A stretch of DNA of 64,000 nt from Pseudomonadota bacterium (GTDB lineage: Bacteria; Pseudomonadota; Alphaproteobacteria; Rhizobiales; Hyphomicrobiaceae): contig JAFECG010000019.1 in assembly GCA_018242215.1 (NCBI GenBank), positions 1-64,000 of the forward strand, given 5' to 3'. This document shows, in pieces, positions 43,805 to 52,542 of this stretch. A program made the position numbers and the translations under genes. The notes beneath the pieces are model-generated. The model was given only the letters and a program-made list of their open reading frames with translations. It was not told where the DNA came from and did not search any database. Position 1 is the stretch's first letter. Every line of letters starts with the position of its first letter.

Positions 43805-45226
43805 ATGTCTCCCCGCAAGGCGAAACCTCCCCATGGCCTCCTGCTCGGCTGGCAAGAGCCCGCACCGGGCAGCAAAGGCGGCTTCCCCACCCCGATATGG
43901 GACGACGGCGGTGAAGGCCATCTGGTGACGGTGGCTCCGACCGGCGCGGGCAAGGGTGTGTCGTGCATCATCCCCGCGCTTCTGACGTGGCGGGGCCCCG
44001 CGATTGTCATCGATCCGAAGGGCGAGAATTACGCGGTGACCGCTGCCCACAGGCGCGCCATGGGCCAGAAGGTCCATGTGCTGGACCCGTTCCAGATCAC
44101 CGGTTGCCTCCAGGCCGCGTCGCTCAATCCGTTCGACATGCTGGGTGCGCTGCGTACCGCAAGCGTGGACGATATGCGGGTGCTGGCGCAGGCAGTGGTC
44201 CAGCAGTCCGGCTTCGGAAAGAACCAGGACCCTTACTGGGACAACCGGGCGATGGCCCTCATCGTCGAGGCCATCCGCCACGTGGCCCGCCATCTCCCCA
44301 AGCCGACCCTCCGCGACGTGCGCGAGGTGGTCGAACTTTACGACAGGGCCTGCGGCACCGGCCTCCGCGACTACGCCTGCGGGCATCCCTGCCACCACGA
44401 AATCCCCCATGCCTTCGAGCCCGTGGGCATGGCCACCGACAAGACCCGCATCTGCATCACCTCCACCGCCATCGACCAGTTGGCTTTCATCTCCGACGGC
44501 GCGGTTTCAGGAAGCCTGTGGAACTCCACCATCGACCTCAGGAAGGTCCTGCGGGGCGATCCCATGACCATCTACCTCGTGCTGCCGCCGGACAAACTCG
44601 TCACCCACGGCAAGCTGCTGCGCCTCTGGCTCATCACCCTCATCAACACGCTTTCGAAGCGGGTCGGGCGCCCCAGACATCCCACACTGCTCATGGTGGA
44701 CGAAGCCGCGCAGCTCGCGCGGGTCAAGGAAATCGCCACCGCCGTCACGCTGATGCGAGGATATGGGATGAAGGTGTGGCTGTTCTTCCAGGACCTGTCG
44801 CAACTGCAGGCGGCCTACAGGGACGAGTGGGAATCCCTGCTCAACAATTGCGCCTTCCACCAATACTTCGGCGCGTCCACGCCTATGGCCGCGCGGACGC
44901 TGCAGAATTCCCCAACGAGGTCGCCGCCTGCAACGGCTGCAACAACACGCGCGGCACGATGCCATGGCTTCTGTTTTACTGCCTCATGGAAGTGGAACGG
45001 GAGTGCCGCTATCCCGCGCTGTTCCAGTTACGGGAGGGTACCCATGCCATTCACTGATACGAAGACACGTGCCCACGACGTCCTGGTCGGCAAAGTGGGC
45101 GCGGGTGAAACGCCGCGTCGCGCAGTAAGCTTTTCGCCGATGACACCCGCATCTTCTCCCCAACCCCACCCTTTCCATCAACATGGGGCGATTTCTTATC
45201 TTTGTGCTGATGCCAAGCCGCCGTGA
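43805..45226 (+). CDS. VirD4/TraG-type coupling protein with replaced C-terminus
   Basis: The start is placed at the ATG at 43805 (M-S-P-R-K-A-K). Walker A A-P-T-G-A-G-K-G-V-S and Walker B L-L-M-V-D-E-A-A-Q-L are clear, and the core is homologous to type IV coupling ATPases down to F-G-A-S-T-P-M-A-A-R-T-L (about 44.9 kb). After that, T-R-S-P-P-A-T-A-A-T-T is unlike any coupling protein and reads through an HNH-like segment of another frame. No N-terminal membrane anchor is seen, as in some short coupling proteins. The protein would dock relaxosome DNA to a type IV channel, but it is probably non-functional if the end is truly lost. No channel genes are in this window. Confidence 0.75.
   Translation: MSPRKAKPPHGLLLGWQEPAPGSKGGFPTPIWDDGGEGHLVTVAPTGAGKGVSCIIPALLTWRGPAIVIDPKGENYAVTAAHRRAMGQKVHVLDPFQITGCLQAASLNPFDMLGALRTASVDDMRVLAQAVVQQSGFGKNQDPYWDNRAMALIVEAIRHVARHLPKPTLRDVREVVELYDRACGTGLRDYACGHPCHHEIPHAFEPVGMATDKTRICITSTAIDQLAFISDGAVSGSLWNSTIDLRKVLRGDPMTIYLVLPPDKLVTHGKLLRLWLITLINTLSKRVGRPRHPTLLMVDEAAQLARVKEIATAVTLMRGYGMKVWLFFQDLSQLQAAYRDEWESLLNNCAFHQYFGASTPMAARTLQNSPTRSPPATAATTRAARCHGFCFTASWKWNGSAAIPRCSSYGRVPMPFTDTKTRAHDVLVGKVGAGETPRRAVSFSPMTPASSPQPHPFHQHGAISYLCADAKPP
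44902..45057 (+). pseudogene. HNH-endonuclease-like C-terminal fragment in alternate frame
   Basis: In the frame one base off the coupling protein, A-E-F-P-N-E-V-A-A-C-N-G-C-N-N-T-R-G-T-M-P reads like the zinc-binding end of an HNH nuclease (C-x2-C then N-x-R-G). It is followed by a natural-looking helical end and a stop. No start or upstream half is present in this frame, so it looks like the 3' part of a gene joined to the coupling protein gene by deletion. A single-base assembly error could mimic part of this. Confidence 0.45.
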
Positions 45227-45338
45227 TGCTAACGCGGGTTAGCCGCCCTCACAGGCGGTAGGGGACTCATTTTTCCAATCGGACATTTCCTTCCGCGAAC
45301 GCAGGCGTTCGTGGACAAGGCCGGATTTTGCCCACGCC

Positions 45339-45821
45339 ATGAACCATCATTTCTTCCTCTTCGCCATGAGCCTCGGAGCCGGAGGCGCACCGCCGCTCGA
45401 CCCGTTCCTTCGCCGCGTCCTCACCGCCATCGAGGAGTGGATCGAAACCGAATGGGCGCGCAAGGAATCCATCAGGACCGAAGCCCTCACCGGCGGTTGG
45501 ACCACCGAACGTAAATCCCGGCTTCGGGACGCCACGCTCACCACCAATCGTTTGGCGAACCACCTCGACGGCATGAGCGAGGCCACGTTCCGCCGCGAAC
45601 TTGAAAAGCTTGGAGCACCGCCGCCGGGCGAACTCATCCGCAAGGCCCGGATCCGCTACGCCGCGAAGCTGCTCACCCATACCCGCCTGCTGGTGAACAA
45701 GGTGGGCAAACGCTGCGGCTACCGCAGCGAAAAGCACTTCACCGACGCCTTCCGCGCCGAGCTCAAAACCACGCCGTCCGCATACCGCCGGTCGGCCATC
45801 AACCAGAACACCGACGCCTGA
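45339..45821 (+). CDS. AraC-family HTH protein
   Basis: 160 residues. The C-terminal half is an AraC/XylS double HTH: M-S-E-A-T-F-R-R-E-L-E-K as first recognition helix, A-R-I-R-Y-A-A-K-L-L linker helix, and the second HTH V-G-K-R-C-G-Y-R-S-E-K-H-F-T-D-A-F-R. The N-terminal half lacks the sugar-binding cupin and is Arg/Glu/Thr-rich. It probably regulates nearby genes; the gene downstream starts 45 bases later in the same direction. Confidence 0.78.
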   Translation: MNHHFFLFAMSLGAGGAPPLDPFLRRVLTAIEEWIETEWARKESIRTEALTGGWTTERKSRLRDATLTTNRLANHLDGMSEATFRRELEKLGAPPPGELIRKARIRYAAKLLTHTRLLVNKVGKRCGYRSEKHFTDAFRAELKTTPSAYRRSAINQNTDA

Positions 45822-45865
45822 ACCGCTTCCGCAAAGCTTTGTCCGCCGCCCCGAGGAGTGAATGC

Positions 45866-46615
45866 ATGATCACCCATCACGTCGACGCCCATGAATGGAA
45901 ACACGCCATCGTCACCGGGTTTTACACACCCGACTACGAGCCGCTGGCCATCTCCTTTTCGGAAAACCTCAAGGCGCACGGCATTCCCCATGCCCTCTAC
46001 GACGTGCCGAAATCCGCGTGGGAGGACGCCATCCTCCTCAAGCCAACCATCGTTTCGCGCGCGATGGCCGATTATCCGGGCGCAACCATCATCCTCATGG
46101 ACATCGACTGCGTGCTTTCCGACACAATCGCGCCGCTCCTGTCCTTCCACGGCGACATCTCGCTGTGCCTCTGGGCACGCTTCAAGTTCAACTACGGCAG
46201 CAGCAAATCGCGGCTCCGCGTCCTGCCGTCCTCGCGCGTGGTCGCCTTCAAGCCGAGCGAGGCCGCGGCCAACCTCCTCAAAAACTGGTCGGCACTCTGC
46301 CGCCGCTACAAGGACAGCGACATCCAGACCGATGACGAGCAAATCCTCATGCTCGCCCTCGGCGCAACCGACAACCTCGCCATCAATAACCTCGACAGGC
46401 GGTTCATCGCCCGCGATCCCGGCTACGCCACACCGCACACGGTCGTGCTCCATCACAGTGCCCATGGCCAAGCCATGCGCCACAGCCACAAACGGAAATT
46501 GAAGGTCCTCAAGCGGAAGCTGATCAGCATCCTCATCGGCCGCCCTTATCCCGTGCGCAAAAAGTTCCAGGATGTGGGGATCCAGGATACGCTTCGCGAC
46601 ACGCCGGTTCCATGA
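45866..46615 (+). CDS. Glycosyltransferase-like protein (nucleotide-diphospho-sugar type)
   Basis: About 249 residues from the ATG at 45866, with GAGGAG upstream (the frame is open from 45839). The pattern I-I-L-M-D-I-D-C-V-L gives a D-x-D-like motif after a beta strand, as in GT-A fold transferases. Later D-D-E-Q-I-L-M-L-A-L and H-H-S-A-H-G-Q-A fit the C-terminal half of such enzymes. Donor and acceptor are unknown. It closely follows the AraC-type gene. Confidence 0.6.
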   Translation: MITHHVDAHEWKHAIVTGFYTPDYEPLAISFSENLKAHGIPHALYDVPKSAWEDAILLKPTIVSRAMADYPGATIILMDIDCVLSDTIAPLLSFHGDISLCLWARFKFNYGSSKSRLRVLPSSRVVAFKPSEAAANLLKNWSALCRRYKDSDIQTDDEQILMLALGATDNLAINNLDRRFIARDPGYATPHTVVLHHSAHGQAMRHSHKRKLKVLKRKLISILIGRPYPVRKKFQDVGIQDTLRDTPVP

Positions 46616-47027
46616 GGTCGGGCGACGTTTATCGGTGGTTTATGGAATTGAGTTCCACCGTTTCGCGAGTGTATCGGTTCAGGGCGTAAGGCAGTCTCGC
46701 TTTCACAGCCCCTCGACCTTCCAGAGTTTATCGAGTTCAATGATTAAGTAGCTCCCCATCCGAGCCTGTTTGGCTGGATTCAACAGCATGTCTTAAAGCC
46801 GTCGACGCCTACATCACGGAGCTCGTACTGTCGTTCATCGGCGAGCTCCCTCTCATCCTGCCCGGGCCCCAAACCGAGCTACCGAACATTCAGCAGCTCG
46901 CGCCAGTCGGAGTTGAACCGGGCTGGGCGCCACCCGGTCTTGAGGCGCAAGCGCTGTTTCGCGACCGACACCACGTACGTGAGTGTGCCGCGCTGAGTAG
47001 CGTGGCGTTCTATTCTCTCGTGTCGGC
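46616..47027. other. Non-coding stretch
   Basis: No gene, RNA or clear repeat seen. The few open frames are short and not protein-like. Confidence 0.5.
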
Positions 47028-47804
47028 CTAAGCCGACTTTGGCGGGTTCATGCTTCTCCGGCGAGTGGACACAAACAAGATGATCAGCAGTAACGTCAAT
47101 GCGACGAGCGAAGCGTGCCCGCGCGGCAGGTCCAATCCCCCCTCGTCCATCGGCTTTGTGAGGAAATCACCGAAGGTCGCACCGAACGGACGCGTAAAAA
47201 CAAAGGCAATCCAAAAGAGGACCACATCGTTGATGCGGGTAAGATAGTGGAGCAGGGCGACAATTCCGATGATGCCTGCCGTGACCAACGCCCCTTGCAG
47301 AAAGCTCAAGCCGGCGTCGTCCACAAGGTAGTCGCCGAATGCCGTGCCGAGGCTATTTGAAAAGAGAACCGCGCTCCAGAACATGACTTCCGCGTCGCGA
47401 CGAACGATGGGATAGACCCTCAACGTTCCCACGCGAATATGCCAGATGGCCAAAGTCAGCACCAATGAGGCCGCGAGGATCATGGATCCGGTCAAATAGC
47501 CGAGGTCGAGCGATCGATCCATGAAGTCGGATATTTCCGTACCGGCCGTGGTTGTCGCGATGATCGCCAGCCAGAAGCTGAGGGGATGGCAGGATGTGTT
47601 TGCGATTTGCACGAAGAGCACCGCAGCGAGAAGGGTAAAAGTGATCCCTAGCCCGATGTAATACCCAAGTCCGAGGGACATGGAGATGAAGTCGCCAGCC
47701 GTCTCGCCCAATGTCGTGGCAAGGATTTTCATGATCCAGAATGCGACGGTGACCCGGGCCACTTTGGACAGCGTTGCGTGGTCTTGGTTGAGAGCATAGC
47801 TCAT
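47028..47804 (-). CDS. DUF347-repeat integral membrane protein (COG4705-like)
   Basis: The start is placed at the ATG at 47804 (M-S-Y-A-L-N-Q-D), preceded by AAGGGGA. The protein consists of four repeats of a helical unit with the signature F-W-I-M-K-I-L-A-T-T-L-G-E-T-A-G-D-F and its variants (T-T-A-G-T-E-I-S-D-F, L-G-T-A-F-G-D-Y-L, F-G-A-T-F-G-D-F-L). The conserved acidic residues in membrane segments suggest a transporter, and relatives are often near metal-resistance genes. It is divergent from the RcnR-type regulator gene. Confidence 0.8.
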   Translation of the reverse strand: MSYALNQDHATLSKVARVTVAFWIMKILATTLGETAGDFISMSLGLGYYIGLGITFTLLAAVLFVQIANTSCHPLSFWLAIIATTTAGTEISDFMDRSLDLGYLTGSMILAASLVLTLAIWHIRVGTLRVYPIVRRDAEVMFWSAVLFSNSLGTAFGDYLVDDAGLSFLQGALVTAGIIGIVALLHYLTRINDVVLFWIAFVFTRPFGATFGDFLTKPMDEGGLDLPRGHASLVALTLLLIILFVSTRRRSMNPPKSA

Positions 47805-48129
47805 GGGTACTCTTCCCCTTTCGACAGCAGTGTGGATCAAATTCCCGCATTCATCCAGCCACGTGCAGAGACAAGAGGCACAATCATTACGACGCCACAG
47901 GACCAATGCCGAGTGTGGGTTCTTTCGTATGTGGGAAAAAAAATTCAGCTATGCCGCTCCGGGTGAGCGAACACCCGTCGGGGGAAAGATTGGGGCCGGG
48001 TCCGCACAATATTGTAAGGAATGTGAGGTCCGCCAGGACGGTTTCGGGGTTCGCTTGCAAAACGTTACTAAGCGTGGCCCGAAAAATAGAACTCTTGCGC
48101 CTGTCCTATCCTGGGGGATAGGATACTCC
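47805..48129. other. Divergent promoter region
   Basis: A 325-bp spacer between the DUF347 gene and the RcnR/CsoR-type regulator. It holds the palindromic operator at 48104-48123; I see no other gene. Confidence 0.5.
48104..48123 (+). promoter_or_regulatory. RcnR/CsoR-type operator
   Basis: TCCTATC-CTGGGG-GATAGGA: AT-rich 7-bp inverted arms around a G-tract, close to the known TACT-G6-N-AGTA layout for RcnR/CsoR-family repressors. It ends six bases before the regulator ATG, consistent with autorepression. Confidence 0.75.
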
Positions 48130-48396
48130 ATGAAGCATCAAAGCCACCCTGATATTATCAAGCGTCTGAAGCGCGCCGAAGGCCACTTGCGCACCACCAT
48201 TTCGATGATCGAGGGGGGCAGGCCATGCGTGGAACTGGCGCAGCAGCTTCACGCGATTGAACGCGCCATCGCCAGCGCCAAACGCGAACTCATCCATGAT
48301 CATATTGATCATTGCCTCGATGAGGCGGTGGGGAGCAACGGCAAGCCCGCCAGGGCAGCTCTCGGCGAATTTAAGCTGCTGAGCAAGTATCTTTAA
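48130..48396 (+). CDS. RcnR/CsoR-family metal-sensing repressor
   Basis: 88 residues, all-helical. Cys33 (R-P-C-V-E-L-A-Q-Q-L) and the His cluster L-I-H-D-H-I-D-H-C with an N-terminal M-K-H-Q-S-H give the ligand set of RcnR-like sensors (N-terminal His, Cys near 35, His near 60). Such proteins release DNA when metal binds (Ni/Co in RcnR; aldehyde in FrmR). The upstream G-tract palindrome is a matching operator. The CDF transporter gene starts one base after its stop, so repressor and pump form an operon. The inducing metal is inferred to be cobalt or nickel, not shown. Confidence 0.85.
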   Translation: MKHQSHPDIIKRLKRAEGHLRTTISMIEGGRPCVELAQQLHAIERAIASAKRELIHDHIDHCLDEAVGSNGKPARAALGEFKLLSKYL

Positions 48397-48397
48397 G

Positions 48398-49756
48398 ATG
48401 GCAATGAAGCTGAAACTTTCGAATGCGTTTGATTGGTTCGGGTTCGGCCAGGAGAGCGTCAGGCCCGGTCGTCAGAACCACGGCAACGTTGAAACCCATG
48501 GCCATACGCACGGCGTGATCGATGCATCGATCGCTTCGACCGATCGCGGCATATGGGCCATCAAGTGGTCCTTTTTGATACTGGGTGCGACAGCCGCCTT
48601 TCAGATTGCCATTGTCGTCGTGTCGGGAAGCGTCGCCCTACTGGCCGACACCATTCACAATATCGCCGATGCCACGACGGCAATTCCCTTGTGGATTGCC
48701 TTTCAATTGGCCCGCCGCAAACCGAGCGATACATTCACATATGGATACGGACGGGTGGAAGACTTGGCCGGCATCTCGATTGTCGCCATCATTCTTTTCA
48801 GTGCGATCGTCGCCGGCTACGAGGCAGTGCAGCGCATCCTCGATCCCCAACCGATCGGCGCCTTGATTTGGGTGGCCTTGGCCGGCCTTATCGGCTTTAT
48901 CGGCAATGAAGCCGTCGCCGTCTTTCGCATCCGCGTTGGCCGCGAAATCAATAGTGCCGCACTGATCGCCGATGGTTATCACGCCCGTACCGATGGACTG
49001 ACCAGTTTGGCGGTCGTCATCGGCGCCGCCGGCGTATGGCTAGGCTTTCCTTCGGCCGATCCCATCGTTGGCTTGCTCATTACCGCCGCGATATTTGTCA
49101 TCGTATGGCAGTCGGCCAGGTCCGTCTTGACGCGCATGCTCGATGGTGTCGAACCGGGCCTTGTCGATGAGGTCAGGCACGCGGCCGCGCACGTAAAGGG
49201 CATCTCGAAAGTTATTGACGTCAGAGCCCGTTGGCTGGGCCATAAGCTCCATGTGGACGCTGTCGTGCTGATCGATCCCAAGGCCAGCTTGGCTGAGGCG
49301 GATACCGTTTCCCAAGCACTAAAAAGTGAGCTCTTTGCACATGTGCCCGCGCTGACGGTGGCGAATGTCCGCGTTCACGGCAGTGCGGAAGCGGCATCGC
49401 CGCTTCCGCACTCGCGCGGGCACGCTGGACAGCACAATGCCCCAGATCCATTCGCTTTCGAGGGCAAGCTCGCGGCCGGGCTTCTCGAAATCGTTGACAC
49501 GCCTGTCGGAGAGCGCGTGAGGATGTCTCTTTCGCGTCATGCGGGAGGCCTAAAGGCTACGATCGTGATCAAGCGGGCGCGGAACGTCGAAGAGCGGCTT
49601 CCCCTCGCTCCGGACACACCAGACCACCATCACCTTGTGAGCTCTGTCGCGCCCGCAGAACCCCATTCATTCGCCGCTGAAATTCTGTTGCATGCGGGTA
49701 CCGAAAGCGAGGTCATCCCGTTCCGCATGGAAGAACCGGAAGGCCATACGCACTAG
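48398..49756 (+). CDS. CDF-family metal efflux protein with long C-terminal extension
   Basis: 452 residues. A His-containing N-terminus (N-H-G-N-V-E-T-H-G-H-T-H-G) is followed by six helices with A-D-T-I-H-N-I-A-D-A (helix 2) and A-D-G-Y-H-A-R-T-D (helix 5), i.e. His-Asp sites as in Zn/Co/Ni exporters. The cytoplasmic domain contains V-I-D-V-R-A-R-W-L-G-H-K-L-H-V-D. An extra region of about 130 residues ends in H-T-H. The length and the RcnR-type repressor upstream recall DmeF-like systems. It exports metal from the cytosol. Confidence 0.88.
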   Translation: MAMKLKLSNAFDWFGFGQESVRPGRQNHGNVETHGHTHGVIDASIASTDRGIWAIKWSFLILGATAAFQIAIVVVSGSVALLADTIHNIADATTAIPLWIAFQLARRKPSDTFTYGYGRVEDLAGISIVAIILFSAIVAGYEAVQRILDPQPIGALIWVALAGLIGFIGNEAVAVFRIRVGREINSAALIADGYHARTDGLTSLAVVIGAAGVWLGFPSADPIVGLLITAAIFVIVWQSARSVLTRMLDGVEPGLVDEVRHAAAHVKGISKVIDVRARWLGHKLHVDAVVLIDPKASLAEADTVSQALKSELFAHVPALTVANVRVHGSAEAASPLPHSRGHAGQHNAPDPFAFEGKLAAGLLEIVDTPVGERVRMSLSRHAGGLKATIVIKRARNVEERLPLAPDTPDHHHLVSSVAPAEPHSFAAEILLHAGTESEVIPFRMEEPEGHTH

Positions 49757-50011
49757 ACTGCGGACCCCAACACAGAGGTATCGGGGCCTGCAGGCCGAGG
49801 GCGAAGGCTCCCCGGTCTTCGCGTGCTCAGGTTTGATTGAAACTTGCGGGTCGCCAACAATTGCCACCGGCGTTTCGCAGATCGTACAATGAGCTGACAG
49901 CCATCCACAGATCGCCCATTATTTAAACCCTAACCGTTGAGAAGCCCGTCGACTGGGCGTTTGCCGCCTAGAGCCATCGCATGCCGGCTCTTGCCGCCTA
50001 TGCTTCATCCC

Positions 50012-50359
50012 TTACCGTTCTTCGCTCCAGCCTTGCTCGAGCGCGGCGATGACCTTCTCACACTCGGGGTCCCCGTTCTCGATAATGAGCTTGCTGTGGG
50101 CCGACCGAGCGAAAGCGTCCTCGCGCTCTTGCCCCTGCTGCCAGCGCCGGTAAGCCTCCCGGCCTTGCTCGGTGAAAAAGTCATCGGGCGGCGCATCCGG
50201 GGTCACCGGAAGGCTTTCGGTCGCGTCCTCAATGCCCCTCGCCGCCTGGCATGGTCGAGTGCCAGTATCATGCGGTCGCGGAGCGTCGCACGAGACCGTT
50301 TCAAGGTCCTGCCTATGCGATGCATCCGGTGCCGTGAGCGGGGGCTTGCTGTTGCTCAC
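50012..50359 (-). CDS. Small hypothetical protein, plasmid-like region
   Basis: 115 residues. The N-terminal half is Ser/Thr/Pro-rich and disordered-looking; the C-terminal half has helical R-E-A-Y-R-R-W-Q-Q-G-Q-E-R-E-D-A-F-A-R and E-K-V-I-A-A-L-E-Q-G-W. Its ATG overlaps the stop of the upstream 213-residue gene (ATGA), so they are cotranslated. No function is recognised. Confidence 0.55.
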   Translation of the reverse strand: MSNSKPPLTAPDASHRQDLETVSCDAPRPHDTGTRPCQAARGIEDATESLPVTPDAPPDDFFTEQGREAYRRWQQGQEREDAFARSAHSKLIIENGDPECEKVIAALEQGWSEER

Positions 50360-50997
50360 ATCCCCCGGCTTCCCTTATCCATCCCTTGATGGCGGCGCAG
50401 GAGGGCCAAGCCGTCGCGGAACACCTGCGCTTCGATCTTCTCGGCATCGACGCCCTCGTGCAGCGGGATCCTGCGCGCCATATCGCAGACGGCCGTGAAC
50501 GCCTCGCGTTCCTTCGTGGCCGTGTCCAGGTCCAGGTCCGCGGCGGTGTGCGCAAAGCGGCCGAGGCCCGCGTAGGGACCGGCCGGGAACCATTCGCACA
50601 GCCCTTCATCGCGGAGAACGCGGGCGAAGGCCTTCATCATCAGCAGGAAATTGCGGGCCAGGGCCCTGTCGGGCACTGCCGCCTCGTAAGCCATGTCGGC
50701 CATCTTCTCGAGCGTGATGCGGCAGACGGTATCGTTCCTCCTTTCCAACTCGAGGCGGCGCTCCACCCTGCGCGCCGCGTCCATGTCGCAAATCGCAAGG
50801 CGGGTGTAGATCCGGGACAGACCGACCAGCATATGCCGTCGCTCCTCCGGAAACTTGGCCAGGAGGATTTCGGCGGCAAGCGTTTGGGCGATGGCGCGGA
50901 GGCTTTGAGAAATGAGCACACGGTCGCCTTCGTCCGCCCAGTTGAGGGCGGTGGTGGCGTCGCGCGCGTAGGTGGTTTTCAAGGAGGTGGCTTTCAT
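50356..50997 (-). CDS. Hypothetical helical protein, plasmid-like region
   Basis: About 213 residues from the ATG at 50997 (M-K-A-T-S-L-K-T-T); the frame is open to 51156, but the extension is not convincing. All-helical with many Arg/Glu/Leu (A-R-R-V-E-R-R-L-E-L-E-R-R-N). It is divergent from the RepA-like gene and cotranscribed with the 115-residue protein downstream. Not recognised; a copy-number or transfer role is possible by position only. Confidence 0.6.
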   Translation of the reverse strand: MKATSLKTTYARDATTALNWADEGDRVLISQSLRAIAQTLAAEILLAKFPEERRHMLVGLSRIYTRLAICDMDAARRVERRLELERRNDTVCRITLEKMADMAYEAAVPDRALARNFLLMMKAFARVLRDEGLCEWFPAGPYAGLGRFAHTAADLDLDTATKEREAFTAVCDMARRIPLHEGVDAEKIEAQVFRDGLALLRRHQGMDKGSRGM

Positions 50998-51283
50998 CTG
51001 TATACAGATGATGTATGCCATGAATGCAATTTGCGCAACGAATCTGCAGGGGATTTCGGCAAGAATTGTGCGTGATCCGTCTCTCATATTTGAGAGGTCG
51101 TCCTGCGCAAAATGCTGTTCCTCCTCAGGGCCACCGTATCTCTTTTGTTGGTACACGCGTGTGTCTGCGGGATCACCGAAGAGGCGGGGGCGCGCCGCCG
51201 CCAGGTGCGCCTAAGCCGGGCCGCGCACCCCGCAAGGGCTTCGCCCTCGCGCCTGCGGCGCGCCCTGCGGGTGCGTGGACCCC

Positions 51284-51925
51284 ATGCGCGAATACCGCAT
51301 CCAGGAAGGCAAGGGGATGAAGCCCTCGCTGCCGCCGCGCACCTATCGGCCGAGCGCCGCCGAAATCCTCAAGTTCTGTCGGCGGGGCCAGGGCGGACGC
51401 CAGTACGCGGAGCTTGAAAGCGCCTTGGACCGCCTGCAGGCCACCCGCTACAAGATCACCAACCGCACCCACAACAACACGCGGCGCGCGGCCGAATCCT
51501 TCCCGCTCATCGGCCGCTTCAAGATCGTTTCCCGCACCAGCAACGACAAGATCGACCAGGTCGAGATCGAAATCCCCGACTGGGTGTACGCGGGCGTGGT
51601 GACACCCTTGGAAGCGCCGAGCATCCTCACCCTCAATGCCGACTATTTCCTCATCCAGAAGCCGCTCGCGAAATTCATCTACCGGCTGGCGCGCAAGGCC
51701 ACCGGCGCCCGGGGCATCGCCGAATACGGACTGGAGACCCTGCACCACCGCTCAGGGTCGCCGATGCCGTTCCGCAAATTCCGGGAAAGCCTGGCGGAAC
51801 TTGTGGTCCAGGCGAAGGACAACCCGTTGCCGGACTTCGACATCGAGATCGTCCCCGCCAAGGACGGGGAGAAGCTGCGCATGATAGACCGCAAGAAGCT
51901 TTTGGCCATGAAAACAGCGGCCTGA
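51284..51925 (+). CDS. repA: RepA-type (RPA) replication initiator, N-terminally truncated
   Basis: The visible part matches the C-terminal two thirds of alphaproteobacterial RPA-type initiators: S-A-A-E-I-L-K-F-C-R-R-G, Y-A-E-L-E-S-A-L-D-R-L-Q-A-T, I-E-I-P-D-W-V-Y-A-G-V, L-A-K-F-I-Y-R-L-A-R-K and L-H-H-R-S-G-S-P-M-P-F-R-K-F. The usual first 100 residues are absent: the frame has a stop at 51214 and no start before 51275 (GTG) or 51284 (ATG). Upstream DNA (51170-51280) is GC-rich and shows no matching protein in any frame. It would bind the iterons just downstream, but the missing winged-helix part makes function uncertain. Confidence 0.8.
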   Translation: MREYRIQEGKGMKPSLPPRTYRPSAAEILKFCRRGQGGRQYAELESALDRLQATRYKITNRTHNNTRRAAESFPLIGRFKIVSRTSNDKIDQVEIEIPDWVYAGVVTPLEAPSILTLNADYFLIQKPLAKFIYRLARKATGARGIAEYGLETLHHRSGSPMPFRKFRESLAELVVQAKDNPLPDFDIEIVPAKDGEKLRMIDRKKLLAMKTAA

Positions 51926-51935
51926 CCGCACATTC

Positions 51936-52430
51936 GGACAAAACCTGTCTATCGTTCCGGGCGCTTTGGACAAAAATGCCGATGTCGTATGCAGTCCCCG
52001 GACGGACAAAAGCCGTCTATCATTCCGTCCAGACTTTTCGTCGATCATTCCGAGGGTTTAGGGTTGGATGCCGTCGTCGTGGCAGCCTTTGCGATGGGAC
52101 AAAACCCGTCGATCGTTCCGCAAGTTCTGGACAAAATTCCTGACATCTTGTGCCCCACCGTCGGCAGCCCGTCAGGGACATTTTCCGTCGATCGTTCCGT
52201 CCGCGCTTTCCCGCCGTTTCGTCGATCGGTGCCGGACACGGTGTCGGTCATTCCGTCCAACCCGTCCAACATTCCGTCCAGGCCGTCCAACATTCCGTCC
52301 GGCGCCGTCTATCATTCCCGAAAGTAGCCTTCAATGCCGCGCCTGGCTTGGTGTCCGCGACCCTGAAACCTTCTTTCTTAAAACCTCTCTTTAAAACCAC
52401 GTAAAACACCTAAAACGCCTGCGGCCATTT
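51936..52430. repeat. Iteron array and AT-rich segment (origin-like)
   Basis: At least nine copies of the unit GTC(T/G)ATC(G/A)TTCCG or close variants, at about 51947, 52015, 52040, 52108, 52187, 52243, 52264, 52285 and 52307, plus a degenerate copy at 52221. Several copies are preceded by GGACAAAA. The later copies are spaced at about 21-22 bases. An AT-rich stretch at 52370-52425 could be the unwinding element. All lie immediately after repA, as in iteron-type origins. Confidence 0.8.
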
Positions 52431-52542
52431 TTGTCGGCTTTGAAGAAGGAGATAAAAATCCTGCCCTTCGTGGTCGACGCGGCAGCCCGTACGATTGTTT
52501 CGAGGGTCGCGGAAAGCGCGACATCGCTGCCGCGCGCCAAAC

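Noticed and set aside
43523-44410. Minus-strand frame of 295 codons opposite the coupling protein
   Set aside because: Antisense to a gene with intact Walker motifs; His/Arg-rich composition typical of a shadow.
51947-52320. Regular repeats after repA as a possible CRISPR array
   Set aside because: Units are only about 13 bp, spacing is irregular, there are no unique spacers of fixed length and no cas genes; they fit iterons.
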